Shown here: positions 1 to 7,859 of the stretch, piece by piece
Layout of the letters: each line of letters starts with the position of its first letter
Position numbering within the stretch: position 1 is the first letter of the stretch
Assembly: GCF_019972295.1 (NCBI RefSeq)
Contig: NZ_BLJA01000001.1
Coordinates: 1,946,117-2,010,116, forward strand
Source of the DNA: Geobacter sp. AOG2
GTDB lineage: Bacteria; Desulfobacterota; Desulfuromonadia; Geobacterales; Pseudopelobacteraceae
Direction: 5' to 3'
DNA: 64,000 nucleotides
Notes under the pieces: model-generated
The model's database searches: none
Told to the model about the DNA's origin: nothing
What the model saw: the letters and a program-made list of their open reading frames with translations, nothing else
Position numbers and translations under genes: made by a program

Positions 1-1596
1 CTCTCCAAACTGACCATAGCTCCCAACACCGTACCCGACGAATTCCGCGCTGGCGGCCGCATCCCGCTGATCATCGGTCGCGCCGTTACCGACAAGGCCC
101 GTAAAGCCTTAGGCCTCAAGCCGACCACGGTATTCACCCTGCCGGTGAATCCCAAGCCCAAGGCCAAGCAGGCCTTCTCCCTGGCGCAGAAGATGGTCGG
201 TGTCGCCTGCGGCGTCACCGGCATCCTGCCCGGCACCGCCTGCGAGCCCAAGATGACCACCGTCGGTTCCCAGGACACCACCGGGCCCATGACCGCCGAC
301 GAGTTGAAAGAACTGGCCTGCCTCAAGTTCCAGGCACCCATGTTCATGCAGTCCTTCTGCCACACCGCCGCTTACCCCAAGCCGGCCGACGTCAAGATGC
401 ACAAGAACCTGCCCGGCTTCATCTCCGAGCGTGGCGGCGTGGCCCTGCGTCCCGGCGACGGCGTCATTCACTCCTGGCTGAACCGCCTGTTGACGCCCGA
501 TACCGTCGGCACCGGCGGCGATTCCCATACCCGTTTCCCCATCGGTATCTCCTTCCCGGCCGGTTCCGGCCTGGTGGCCTTTGCCGGCGCCATGGGCTTC
601 ATGCCCCTGGACATGCCCGAATCGGTCCTGGTGCGTTTCAAAGGCAAATTCAACCCCGGCATCACCCTGCGTGACGCCGTGAACGCTATCCCCTACTGGG
701 CTATCAAGCAAGGTCTTCTGACCGTGCCCAAGAAAAACAAGGTCAACATCTTCAACGGCCGCATCCTGGAGATGGAGGGTCTGCCCGACCTGACCGTGGA
801 GCAGGCCTTCGAACTGACCGACGCTGCCGCCGAGCGTTCGGCCGCCGCAGGTTGCATTCAGCTCTCCGAGAAGTCGGTAGCCACCTACCTCAAGTCCAAC
901 GTGGCCCTGATGAAGAAGATGATCGCCGACGGCTATTCGGACAAGAAAACCCTGCAAAACCGCATCAAGGCGGTAGAGGCATGGCTCAAGAAGCCGAGCC
1001 TGTTGAAGGCCGACAAGGGTGCCGAATACGCAGCCGTGATCGAGATCAACCTGGCGGACATCAAGGAGCCGATCCTGGCCTGTCCGAACGATCCTGATGA
1101 CGTCAAACTGCTCTCCCAGGTCAAGGGGACCAAGATCCAGGACGTGTTCCTCGGTTCCTGCATGACCAACATCGGCCACTTCCGCGCCGCCGCCGAGATC
1201 TGGCGCGGCAGCAAGTTCAACCCGGATGTCCGCACCTGGATCTGCCCGCCGACCCGCATGGACCAGGCCCAGCTTAAGGACGAAGCCTACTTCTCGGTGT
1301 ACAGCGCCTTCGGCGCCCGTATCGAGATCGCCGGCTGCTCGCTCTGCATGGGCAACCAGGCCCGCGTACCCGACGGCGTCAACATGTTCTCCACCTCGAC
1401 CCGCAACTTCGATGACCGTATCGGCAACGGCGCCAAGGTCTATCTCGGTTCCGCCGAGTTGGGCGCGGTAACGGCGCTCATGGGTAAGCTGCCCACGCCG
1501 GCCGAGTATATGAAGGTTTACAAGGAGAAGATTGAGCCGAACAAGGAGAAGATCTATAAGTATCTGCAGTTCGACGAGATGCCGGAATACAAGTAG
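1..1596 (+). CDS. acnB: Aconitate hydratase B, 5'-truncated by the window edge
   Basis: This is the C-terminal 531 residues of the AcnB-type aconitase, which interconverts citrate and isocitrate in the TCA cycle using a [4Fe-4S] cluster. The reading frame is open from base 1, so the N-terminal HEAT-like domain and the start lie outside the window. The three cluster cysteines are visible: one in GSCMTN (residue 387 of the visible part) and a CSLC pair (446 and 449). The block [11 protein letters not shown] is the aconitase family signature. The length left fits a full AcnB of roughly 850 residues. A hairpin terminator and one copy of a short dispersed element follow the stop. Identity is certain from sequence; the role in the oxidative TCA cycle is family knowledge. 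Confidence 0.97.
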   Translation, partial: LSKLTIAPNTVPDEFRAGGRIPLIIGRAVTDKARKALGLKPTTVFTLPVNPKPKAKQAFSLAQKMVGVACGVTGILPGTACEPKMTTVGSQDTTGPMTADELKELACLKFQAPMFMQSFCHTAAYPKPADVKMHKNLPGFISERGGVALRPGDGVIHSWLNRLLTPDTVGTGGDSHTRFPIGISFPAGSGLVAFAGAMGFMPLDMPESVLVRFKGKFNPGITLRDAVNAIPYWAIKQGLLTVPKKNKVNIFNGRILEMEGLPDLTVEQAFELTDAAAERSAAAGCIQLSEKSVATYLKSNVALMKKMIADGYSDKKTLQNRIKAVEAWLKKPSLLKADKGAEYAAVIEINLADIKEPILACPNDPDDVKLLSQVKGTKIQDVFLGSCMTNIGHFRAAAEIWRGSKFNPDVRTWICPPTRMDQAQLKDEAYFSVYSAFGARIEIAGCSLCMGNQARVPDGVNMFSTSTRNFDDRIGNGAKVYLGSAELGAVTALMGKLPTPAEYMKVYKEKIEPNKEKIYKYLQFDEMPEYK

Positions 1597-1607
1597 ATTT
1601 TGAGAGG

Positions 1608-1638
1608 AAATGCTTGAGGCTGAAAGGCTGATGGCATA
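1608..1638 (+). ncRNA. Short structured intergenic element, copy 1
   Basis: This is one of three related copies (see 2432 and 4286) that share ATGCTTGA-rGCTG-loop-rGCTGATGGC. It can fold as an outer ATGC/GCAT stem, an internal loop of TTGA against GATG with potential tandem G-A pairs, and an inner GGCT/GGCT stem closed by a GAAA loop. It lies 11 bases after the acnB stop and 6 bases before a strong terminator hairpin. The function is unknown. Confidence 0.55.
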
Positions 1639-1644
1639 CTATGA

Positions 1645-1674
1645 CCCCCCGTTCCGGCTTGCCGGGACGGGGGG
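1645..1674 (+). terminator. Intrinsic terminator after acnB
   Basis: A 14-bp GC-rich stem with one G-T wobble and a TT loop is followed by a T-rich stretch (TGTTGTTTCTT). It sits directly after element copy 1. Confidence 0.8.
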
Positions 1675-1723
1675 TGTTGTTTCTTCCGGTGCCATGTAAC
1701 CTTGGCGCCGGAGCAATTGAAAC

Positions 1724-1888
1724 TCATTCCCCGCGCCGCCGGAGCCTCAGGACGAACAGGTAGGTGACAAGCAGAAAAGGGAAGGTAGAAAAGGACGCTC
1801 CCAGGTTGCCCGCAAAGAGTTGCCAGGTTCCAAAGGCGACTACGCCAAGGACAAAGGCAAGGAGAATGGTCACGCCGAGTTTATTCAT
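1724..1888 (-). CDS. Small putative membrane protein, 54 residues
   Basis: The minus strand carries an open frame starting MNKLGVTILLAFVLG and ending LRLRRRGE. It encodes two hydrophobic segments, at about residues 5-24 and 31-47, with a basic C-terminus. This is the usual look of a small two-helix inner-membrane protein with positive charges inside. The Shine-Dalgarno (GGCGGA about 6 bases upstream) is weak. I do not recognise a family, and the support is the hydropathy pattern and basic tail only. It is convergent with acnB and divergent from the TSCPD gene. It could be a chance frame. Confidence 0.5.
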   Translation of the reverse strand: MNKLGVTILLAFVLGVVAFGTWQLFAGNLGASFSTFPFLLVTYLFVLRLRRRGE

Positions 1889-2068
1889 GTGGTCCGCCGG
1901 TGCGGCGGCCGGATTGCCGTGCAGCCGCTTGTTGATGGAATGACACGCCGACTAGTGATAGCACACCATCGGCAGAAGCGCAAAGGGCTAAACGCGTGGC
2001 GAGCGTGACGTGCCGAACGCACTGTGCTATAAATGAACATCTAAACCTATGTCAGGAGATGTGCAGCA

Positions 2069-2317
2069 ATGAAATTCAGCTATGAAACGGTTGGCACCTG
2101 TAGTAAACGGATCGATATTGAGATGGAAGCCGGCATTCTCGTGAGTGCCGATTTCGTCGGCGGCTGCTCCGGCAATACCCAGGCATTGACGGCCCTGGTC
2201 AAAGAGATGCCGGTGGCGGAAGTCGTGCGGCGTCTGAAGGGGATCGCCTGCCAGGGGGACACGTCGTGCCCCGACCAACTGGCCCGGGCCCTGGAAACAT
2301 CCGCACATATGAAATAA
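2069..2317 (+). CDS. TSCPD domain protein (TIGR03905-like)
   Basis: This 82-residue protein matches the small stand-alone TSCPD family. The hallmark GDTSCPDQLA is near the C-terminus, and the GGCSGNTQAL block matches the same fold in the C-terminal part of vitamin B12-dependent ribonucleotide reductases. Four cysteines (Cys11, Cys33, Cys62, Cys67) suggest metal binding or thiol chemistry, but no activity is established for the family. The start has a good AGGAG site 12 bases upstream. It is preceded by about 180 bases of intergenic DNA and followed by element copy 2. Family assignment is firm and function unknown. Confidence 0.9.
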   Translation: MKFSYETVGTCSKRIDIEMEAGILVSADFVGGCSGNTQALTALVKEMPVAEVVRRLKGIACQGDTSCPDQLARALETSAHMK

Positions 2318-2431
2318 TGGCGGAAACGCTAACGCGTTGTTGGACTGTACAATAAGTTGGTGCGCAATAGTCATCCCCTTATACCCCTGCGATCAACGCC
2401 CCCTTTGCCCTTTTCTTCCTGGTGCCCCGTA

Positions 2432-2491
2432 AAATTGCTTGAAGCTGAAAAGCTGATGGCGTAATGTGCGTACCCCCCGCAACTTGACGGG
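2432..2491 (+). ncRNA. Short structured intergenic element, copy 2
   Basis: The copy AATTGCTTGAAGCTGAAAAG continues into CTGATGGCGTAA. The inner stem is AGCT/AGCT with a GAAA loop; compared with copy 1 the paired bases change together. A weak CCCG/CGGG hairpin (2476-2491) follows at the position where the other two copies have a terminator. It lies in the leader of the YegD-like gene. Confidence 0.5.
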
Positions 2492-2524
2492 TGAGGTTGA
2501 TGTTTGACGGCGAGGAGTTTGTCA

Positions 2525-3844
2525 GTGCAGATCGTATTCGGTATCGATTTCGGCACCACCAATTCAGCACTTTCGGTCTACCGGAACGGTTCTGTTGAGG
2601 TGATTGCCGTGGACGGCAACGACCGTAGCGGGGAATTGATGCGTTCGGTGCTCTACTTTAACGAGGAACACGAGATTTATGCCGGGCAGGAGGCCATTCG
2701 CCAGTATGTGGGCGACGGGGCCAGCGGGCGCTTTATGCAGTCCATCAAGACCTTTCTGCCGAACACCAGTTTCGACAGCACCGAGGTATTCGGCAGACGC
2801 TATGCCATTGATGACCTGGTGGCGATCATCTTGAGGAAGATCAAGGCCCGGGGTGAGGCGCATGTGGGGTGCCCCGTGGAAAGCGTTGTCCTGGGACGGC
2901 CGGTGGTGTTTTCCGCAGATCCGGAGAAGGACGCCGTGGCCGAGCAACGTCTGGAAAAGGCTGCCCGCAAGGCCGGTTTCAAGAACATCTGGTTCCAGTT
3001 CGAACCGGTTGCTGCGGCGCTGGCCTTTGAAGAGACCTTGCGGGCCGGGCAGGAGCGGATCGTGTTCATCGGCGATTTCGGCGGCGGCACATCGGATTTT
3101 TCGGTGATCCGCGTCAAGGGGGGGGCCTTTGCCCGTTCCGACCGGCGTAGCGACGTGCTCTCCCTGGGGGGCGTCTACGTGGCCGGTGACAAGTTCGATT
3201 CCCAGATCATGTGGGACAAGGTGGCGCACCATTTCGGTCGTTATGCCCGCTACAAGACCATGGGTAAGGACGAGTGGGTGAGTGTCCCCAAGAGCATTGT
3301 CTATACCCTCTGCCAGTGGCATCGCATCCCGCTGTTGCGGTCGCGCAAGACCAGGGAACACATCCGGGTGATCAAGGCTACCACCGACGACCGCCGGGCC
3401 ATTGAACACCTGGAAAATATCATCAGCGACAATTACGGTTTTTTCCTGTTCCAGGCCATTGAAAAGGCCAAATGCGAGCTTTCCGAACGGGAACATGCCA
3501 TGATCAGCTTCCGAGAGCGCGATCTCTGTATCGGCGAGGAGATCGGCAAGGTGGAGTTTGAAGCGATCAATGCGGAAAATATCCGGCAGATTGCTGACTG
3601 CATCGACGAGGTCGTGGCACGGTCCGGGCTTACGCCGGCCCAGATGGATACGGTCTTTCTGACCGGAGGCACCTCGCGGATTCCCCGCATCCAGACGTTG
3701 TTTGCCGAGCGGTTCGGCCGGGGCAAATTGGACAACAGGGATGCCTTTACCAGCGTCGTTCATGGGTTGGGGTCCAGCGTGCCGCTCTTTGCCGGCTCCG
3801 TTGCAGCCCCCACAAAAAACGAAAGGGGCACATCATGGCAATGA
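2525..3844 (+). CDS. Hsp70-family protein, YegD-like, without substrate-binding domain
   Basis: This 439-residue protein contains only the actin/Hsp70 ATPase fold, unlike DnaK (about 640 residues). The phosphate-1 loop is FGIDFGTTNSALSVY near the N-terminus, phosphate-2 is FIGDFGGGTSDFSV, and the adenosine motif is FLTGGTSRIPRIQ near the C-terminus. Length and order match the YegD group of orphan Hsp70s, whose role is not well known. I chose the GTG at 2525 because GAGGAG lies 7 bases upstream; an in-frame TTG at 2504 is possible but lacks such a site. Its stop overlaps the start of the next small gene by 10 bases, which suggests translational coupling. Confidence 0.9.
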   Translation: MQIVFGIDFGTTNSALSVYRNGSVEVIAVDGNDRSGELMRSVLYFNEEHEIYAGQEAIRQYVGDGASGRFMQSIKTFLPNTSFDSTEVFGRRYAIDDLVAIILRKIKARGEAHVGCPVESVVLGRPVVFSADPEKDAVAEQRLEKAARKAGFKNIWFQFEPVAAALAFEETLRAGQERIVFIGDFGGGTSDFSVIRVKGGAFARSDRRSDVLSLGGVYVAGDKFDSQIMWDKVAHHFGRYARYKTMGKDEWVSVPKSIVYTLCQWHRIPLLRSRKTREHIRVIKATTDDRRAIEHLENIISDNYGFFLFQAIEKAKCELSEREHAMISFRERDLCIGEEIGKVEFEAINAENIRQIADCIDEVVARSGLTPAQMDTVFLTGGTSRIPRIQTLFAERFGRGKLDNRDAFTSVVHGLGSSVPLFAGSVAAPTKNERGTSWQ

Positions 3845-4017
3845 CGGTTGAAATCAAAGACAACAAGCTTTGTATCGAGATCGATCTGGAGAAACCGACC
3901 CGGTCGGCCTCGGGAAAAACCCTGGTGGTGGCCAGCACCCGCGGCAACGCCGTCACTACCGCCCACGTGGACGGCAAGCCGGTGACCATCGGCCTGAACG
4001 CATATATCAAGCCCTAA
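3835..4017 (+). CDS. Conserved small protein coupled to the Hsp70-like gene
   Basis: This 60-residue soluble protein begins MAMTVEIKDNKLCIEIDL and ends VTIGLNAYIKP. It looks like a compact beta-rich domain: a charged strand, a KTLVVAST strand and a TTAHVDGKPVTIGLN strand. There is no known motif. The start overlaps the last codons of the Hsp70-like gene; ATG at 3841 is an alternative. The close coupling suggests the two act together or are co-regulated, but that is inference. I do not know a function. Confidence 0.8.
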   Translation: MAMTVEIKDNKLCIEIDLEKPTRSASGKTLVVASTRGNAVTTAHVDGKPVTIGLNAYIKP

Positions 4018-4022
4018 GACTT

Positions 4023-4283
4023 GTGGAATGGCACGTCTACATCATCCTCTGCTCCGACAACTCCCTCTACACCGGGGTCACTACGGATATGGAGCGGAGG
4101 TTCCGCCAGCACGCGGAGGGGAAGGGCGCCAAATATTTTCGGGGGCGGCAACCGCTACGAGTGGTCTATCTGGAACATAACCACAACCGTGCTTCCGCCA
4201 CCAGCCGCGAGGCCCGGATCAAGGCCATGGATCGGACTGAAAAATTGGTCCTGATTTCCGGGCAGACCGCGATTACCCTGTAA
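4023..4283 (+). CDS. GIY-YIG nuclease domain protein (UPF0213/YhbQ-like)
   Basis: This 86-residue single-domain protein has the GIY-YIG pattern as HVYIILCSDNSLYTGVT, followed by the catalytic-type arginine in ERRFRQH and the metal-binding-type glutamate in SREARIKAMDR. It fits the short YhbQ group often labelled endonuclease, whose substrates are poorly defined. The frame stays open upstream across the previous gene, but homology begins at the GTG at 4023, five bases after the preceding stop, so I use that start. It closes the three-gene run begun by the Hsp70-like gene. Element copy 3 and a terminator follow. Confidence 0.88.
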   Translation: MEWHVYIILCSDNSLYTGVTTDMERRFRQHAEGKGAKYFRGRQPLRVVYLEHNHNRASATSREARIKAMDRTEKLVLISGQTAITL

Positions 4284-4285
4284 CG

Positions 4286-4319
4286 AAATGCTTGAGGCTG
4301 CATGCCTGATGTCGTAAAA
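4286..4319 (+). ncRNA. Short structured intergenic element, copy 3
   Basis: The copy starts AAATGCTTGAGGCTG and ends GCCTGATGTCGTAA. Here the inner stem is AGGC/GCCT with a different loop, so pairing is kept while bases differ from copies 1 and 2. It starts three bases after the GIY-YIG stop and is followed by a terminator. Confidence 0.55.
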
Positions 4320-4326
4320 TAACCTT

Positions 4327-4350
4327 GCCCGTGCTTGTGCGGGCGTTTTT
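4327..4350 (+). terminator. Intrinsic terminator after the GIY-YIG gene
   Basis: An 8-bp stem GCCCGTGC/GTGCGGGC (with two wobbles) and a TT loop is followed by GTTTTT. This is a classic Rho-independent form. Confidence 0.85.
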
Positions 4351-4385
4351 CCGTAGTCTATCTCAACCAGCAAAGGTGCTCATCC

Positions 4386-5825
4386 ATGAATCGACAAAAA
4401 CCCGAAATTCATCTCAAGGAATGGCAGCGGCAGGAAGCTGTCGCCGAAGGCATGTTGCCGGTCATCGGCCGGCTCTACCGCGAAAAAAATATCGTGCTGA
4501 CCGTCTATGGCCGCTCATTGGTGCACGGTACGGTCATCGACCTGCTCAAGGCCCACCGCTTTGCCCGGCTCATCCTGGACGGTGAACTGACGGTACTGGA
4601 CACCCAGCCGGTCCTTGAGGCTATTGCCAAACTCGACCTGGCCCCCGCCCGCATCGACCTCGGCAAGCTCACCGTGCGCTTTCTCGCTTCGGGTATGCCG
4701 GTGGACGCCTTTGTGGTCCAGGAACTTGCCTCCGTCAATACCGGCAGGACCTCGCTTCTGGCCGAGCCCCAGGACATCGTGCTCTACGGCTTCGGCCGCA
4801 TCGGACGGCTGCTGGCCCGCATCCTGATCGACAAGGCCGGCAGCGGCGAGAAGCTGCGCCTGCGGGCGGCGGTGGTGCGCAAGGGGAGCAGCGACGATCT
4901 TGTCAAGCGCGCCAGCCTGTTGCGCCGCGATTCCATCCACGGCCAATTCAACGGCATTATCACCGTGGATGAGGAAGAGAACGCCATTATCGCCAACGGC
5001 AATATGATCCGCATCATCTATTCCGACGCGCCCGAGTCGGTGGACTACACCCAGTACGGCATCACCAACGCAATCCTGATCGACAATACCGGCAAGTGGC
5101 GCGACCGGGAAGGGTTGTCCCGCCATCTCAAGTCCCCCGGCATCGACAAGGTAATCCTCACTGCGCCGGGCAAAGGCGACATCCCCAACGTGGTGGCCGG
5201 GGTCAACAACGAACTGATCACCCCGCAGGAGCGCATCTTCTCCGCCGCCAGTTGCACCACCAACGCCATCGTGCCGGTGATGAAGGCCATTAACGACCGC
5301 TTCGGCATTGTGCATGGCCACATGGAGACCTGCCACTCCTACACCAACGACCAGAACCTGATCGACAACTACCACAAGGCCTCGCGTCGCGGACGCAGTG
5401 CCCCTCTGAACATGGTCATCACCGAGACCGGGGCCGCCAAGGCGGTCGCCAAGGTCATTCCCGAACTGGCCGGCAAACTGACCGGCAATGCCATCCGCGT
5501 ACCGACCCCTAACGTCTCGCTGGCCATCCTCAACCTGGAGCTGAGTCAGAAGGTCACCGTGGAGGAGATCAACGACTACCTGCGCGGTATCTCGCTGGAC
5601 TCGCCGTTGCAGAACCAGATAGACTACACCAATTCCCCGGAAGTGGTCTCCAGCGACCTTGTCGGCTCACGCCATGCCGGGGTGGTGGACTCTCTGGCCA
5701 CCATCGCCGAGGGGCACCGATGCGTCCTCTATGTATGGTACGACAACGAGTTCGGCTACAGTTGCCAAGTGGTCCGCATGGTACAGAAGATGGCCGGCGT
5801 GGAGCTGCCGACACTGCCGTGCTGA
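4386..5825 (+). CDS. Glyceraldehyde-3-phosphate dehydrogenase, long form
   Basis: This 479-residue enzyme has an N-terminal extension of about 130 residues followed by a complete GAPDH core. The NAD(P)-binding site is IVLYGFGRIGRLLAR, the catalytic cysteine is in SAASCTTNAIVPV, and the C-terminal signature is WYDNEFGYSCQVVRMV. Usual GAPDHs have about 335 residues; a long group with an N-terminal extension exists in several proteobacteria. It oxidises or forms glyceraldehyde-3-phosphate in the cytoplasm, and which direction is favoured cannot be told. The start at 4386 follows AAAGGTG; the upstream part of the open frame is the terminator of the previous gene. It stands alone between two terminators. 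Confidence 0.95.
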   Translation: MNRQKPEIHLKEWQRQEAVAEGMLPVIGRLYREKNIVLTVYGRSLVHGTVIDLLKAHRFARLILDGELTVLDTQPVLEAIAKLDLAPARIDLGKLTVRFLASGMPVDAFVVQELASVNTGRTSLLAEPQDIVLYGFGRIGRLLARILIDKAGSGEKLRLRAAVVRKGSSDDLVKRASLLRRDSIHGQFNGIITVDEEENAIIANGNMIRIIYSDAPESVDYTQYGITNAILIDNTGKWRDREGLSRHLKSPGIDKVILTAPGKGDIPNVVAGVNNELITPQERIFSAASCTTNAIVPVMKAINDRFGIVHGHMETCHSYTNDQNLIDNYHKASRRGRSAPLNMVITETGAAKAVAKVIPELAGKLTGNAIRVPTPNVSLAILNLELSQKVTVEEINDYLRGISLDSPLQNQIDYTNSPEVVSSDLVGSRHAGVVDSLATIAEGHRCVLYVWYDNEFGYSCQVVRMVQKMAGVELPTLPC

Positions 5826-5853
5826 TTTGATTGATGTTGGCTTTGCAGGACAG

Positions 5854-5889
5854 ACAAGGGGGTAGGCCGAAAATGGCCTGCCCCCTTGT
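5854..5889 (+). terminator. Terminator after the GAPDH gene
   Basis: A 15-bp stem with a single G-T wobble and a 6-base loop is followed by GTTTA. It is a strong hairpin with a poor T tract. Confidence 0.75.
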
Positions 5890-5938
5890 GTTTAAAGGCG
5901 TTGTAAATGGGAAAGTATTCGCGTTTTCTTCGCAAGGC

Positions 5939-5966
5939 TTGAGATATACATTTATTGTGCTATCGT
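5939..5966 (+). promoter_or_regulatory. Possible sigma-70 promoter of the cytochrome gene
   Basis: TTGAGA and TATCGT are spaced 16 bases apart in an AT-rich stretch about 60 bases before the cytochrome start. The match is weak. Confidence 0.3.
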
Positions 5967-6023
5967 CTCTGATGTACACGTAAAACCTGACACGTCAGGC
6001 AATCAACCAGGAGGCACAACCTT

Positions 6024-6350
6024 ATGAAAAAGACTATCGTAACAGCCACATTGTTCACGTTCGGAGCCCTTGCCTTCAGCGCACAGGCAGATATGGAGGG
6101 GGGAAAGATTAATGCCAAGGCGGAATTCGACAAGCACTGCGCCGTGTGCCACCCTGGGGGTGGAAATATCATCAATAAGGCCAAGCCACTGGGGAAGGAG
6201 GCTCTTGCAAAAAACGGCATCAAGAGCTGGAAGAACATTGTGGCAAAGATACGTAACCCCGGACCCGGCATGACCAAATTCGACAAAAAGGAAATGCCTG
6301 ACAAGGAAGCAAAGGCCATTGCCGAATATGTTCTGAAAACCTTCAAGTAA
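6024..6350 (+). CDS. Periplasmic monohaem cytochrome c (class I)
   Basis: This 108-residue protein has a signal peptide (residues 1 to about 22, ending SAQA) and one haem site CAVCH just after a short helix. A methionine in GPGMTKFDKKEMP is a candidate axial ligand, as in c6-type cytochromes. The C-terminal helix EAKAIAEYVLKTF is typical of the class I fold. It probably carries electrons in the periplasm; the partner is not visible nearby. A strong AGGAGG site precedes the start. It is flanked by terminators on both sides, so it is a single-gene unit. Confidence 0.92.
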   Translation: MKKTIVTATLFTFGALAFSAQADMEGGKINAKAEFDKHCAVCHPGGGNIINKAKPLGKEALAKNGIKSWKNIVAKIRNPGPGMTKFDKKEMPDKEAKAIAEYVLKTFK

Positions 6351-6380
6351 CGGAATCTGTACAGTTGAATGCTGAAAATA

Positions 6381-6413
6381 CAGGGGAACGGTCACTCTGC
6401 TGCCGTTCCCCTG
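6381..6413 (+). terminator. Terminator after the cytochrome gene
   Basis: CAGGGGAACGG and CCGTTCCCCTG form a perfect 11-bp stem with an 11-base loop. A T-rich stretch follows about 12 bases later. Confidence 0.7.
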
Positions 6414-6494
6414 GTCGTGTAACATTGTTTTTGAGGAGACGTGAGACGTTGTTTAAGGGTTGACTAACTCCTCTGGCGCCGCTACCTTTGCGGC

Positions 6495-7760
6495 ATGCCA
6501 AGCCAACAAGGGAAAGCCGCGCGCCCCGGGAACGGGACAACAACTCCAGTCGTCCCGTTCCATTACGGATGGGTGATCGTCGCCGTCGGTTTTCTCATCA
6601 TTTTCGCCTGCATCGGCTTGGCACGCTATGCCTACACTATGTTGCTCCCTTCCATGCAGGCCGGATTGGGACTCTCCTACGACCGCATGGGTTTCATCGG
6701 TACCGGCAATTTCTGCGGGTATCTGCTGTCGGTGGTCTTGGCGCCCCGTCTCATCAGGCGCTTCGGGCCGCGGGTCATGATCTGCGCCGGGCTGATGCCG
6801 ATCACCCTGGCGCTGCTGGCCATTGGCCGCTCCAGCGGTTTCATCGCACCGTTCGCACTCTACCTCCTGGCAGGCGTGGGAACCGGCTTTGCCAACATCC
6901 CGACCATGGTCTTGATTAACCATTGGTTCCGCAGCGACCGGCGCGGCACGGCCGCCGGGCTGATGATCGCGGGTAACGGAGCGGCAATCATGCTGGCCGG
7001 TTTTCTGATTCCCTATCTCAATCGCGTTTTCGGGGCCGAGGGGTGGCGGGCTGGGTGGCTGGTGCTGGGTTCTGTCGCCCTGGTGGTGAGTATTCTGGCT
7101 GGCTGGCTGGTACGCAGCCATCCCGCCGATGTCGGCCTGGAACCAATGGGCCGCAGTCTGCCCCCCTCTCCCGAGCAGCTTATTCCCCACGAGCGGCGCG
7201 GCGACGGAGCCCTGTTGGTACGCCTGGGTGTGCTTTACCTGGCCTTCGGCGCTACGTTCATGGTCTACGGCACCTTTATCGTCACCACCATGGTGCGGGA
7301 GTATGGCTTTAGCGAAGCCAAGGCAGGTCACTACTGGTCGTGGGCCGGTTTCTTCAGCTTCTTTTCCGGGGTGCTGTTCGGTGCCCTCTCCGACCGCATC
7401 GGCCGCCGCTACGGCTTGGCATTGGTCTTTGCCGTCCAGAGCGCCGCCTATCTCTTGGCCGGGCTCAAACCGGGCAGTGTGGGGCTGACGATCTCCATCG
7501 TCCTGTATGGGCTGGCGGTCTTCGCCATACCGGCCATCATGGCTGCCGCCGTGGGGGATTACCTGGGGCCGTCGCGCGCCGCAGGCGCTTTTGCCACCAT
7601 CACCATCTTCTTCGCTGCGGGGCAGACCCTTGGCCCGGCCCTGGCCGGGATAATCGCCAAGGCCACCGGCGCCTTTGCCGGCGCCTACCTGCTGGCAGCC
7701 CTGATCACCGCAGCGGCCTCAATTCTGGCCCTTTTTCTTCCCCGACCCGTCCACGCCTGA
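6495..7760 (+). CDS. Major facilitator superfamily transporter
   Basis: This 421-residue polytopic protein has about twelve membrane segments. MFS landmarks include RLIRRFGPRVM after TM2 and GALSDRIGRRYGLALV after TM8, with a charged loop (about residues 215-240) between the halves. The fold resembles permeases of the YbfB/sugar-phosphate type, but the substrate cannot be assigned. The Shine-Dalgarno region is weak. It converges on the CDF exporter gene, with 99 bases between the stops and no other gene there. Confidence 0.9.
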   Translation: MPSQQGKAARPGNGTTTPVVPFHYGWVIVAVGFLIIFACIGLARYAYTMLLPSMQAGLGLSYDRMGFIGTGNFCGYLLSVVLAPRLIRRFGPRVMICAGLMPITLALLAIGRSSGFIAPFALYLLAGVGTGFANIPTMVLINHWFRSDRRGTAAGLMIAGNGAAIMLAGFLIPYLNRVFGAEGWRAGWLVLGSVALVVSILAGWLVRSHPADVGLEPMGRSLPPSPEQLIPHERRGDGALLVRLGVLYLAFGATFMVYGTFIVTTMVREYGFSEAKAGHYWSWAGFFSFFSGVLFGALSDRIGRRYGLALVFAVQSAAYLLAGLKPGSVGLTISIVLYGLAVFAIPAIMAAAVGDYLGPSRAAGAFATITIFFAAGQTLGPALAGIIAKATGAFAGAYLLAALITAAASILALFLPRPVHA

Positions 7761-7859
7761 TCTCGACCCTATCGTTCAACACATCGCCCTCATCTTCCAT
7801 CAGCGAGCGTTGTACCATGCTTCGTGCGTCCGGCGGGGGAGGGCGTGTACCCCACAGTA

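Noticed and set aside
109-1179. Long minus-strand open frame opposite acnB
   Set aside because: It is a shadow of the highly GC-biased acnB codons; composition is low-complexity (Gly, His, Asp) and no family is recognisable.
1820-2008. Plus-strand 62-codon frame
   Set aside because: No ribosome site and a composition unlike a protein; it overlaps the more plausible minus-strand membrane frame.
2564-3763. Long minus-strand open frame opposite the Hsp70-like gene
   Set aside because: The plus-strand frame has clear Hsp70 motifs; the antisense frame has none.
5890-6023. Possible GEMM cyclic di-GMP riboswitch before the cytochrome gene
   Set aside because: The conserved GEMM core and tetraloop-receptor parts are not present in the leader.
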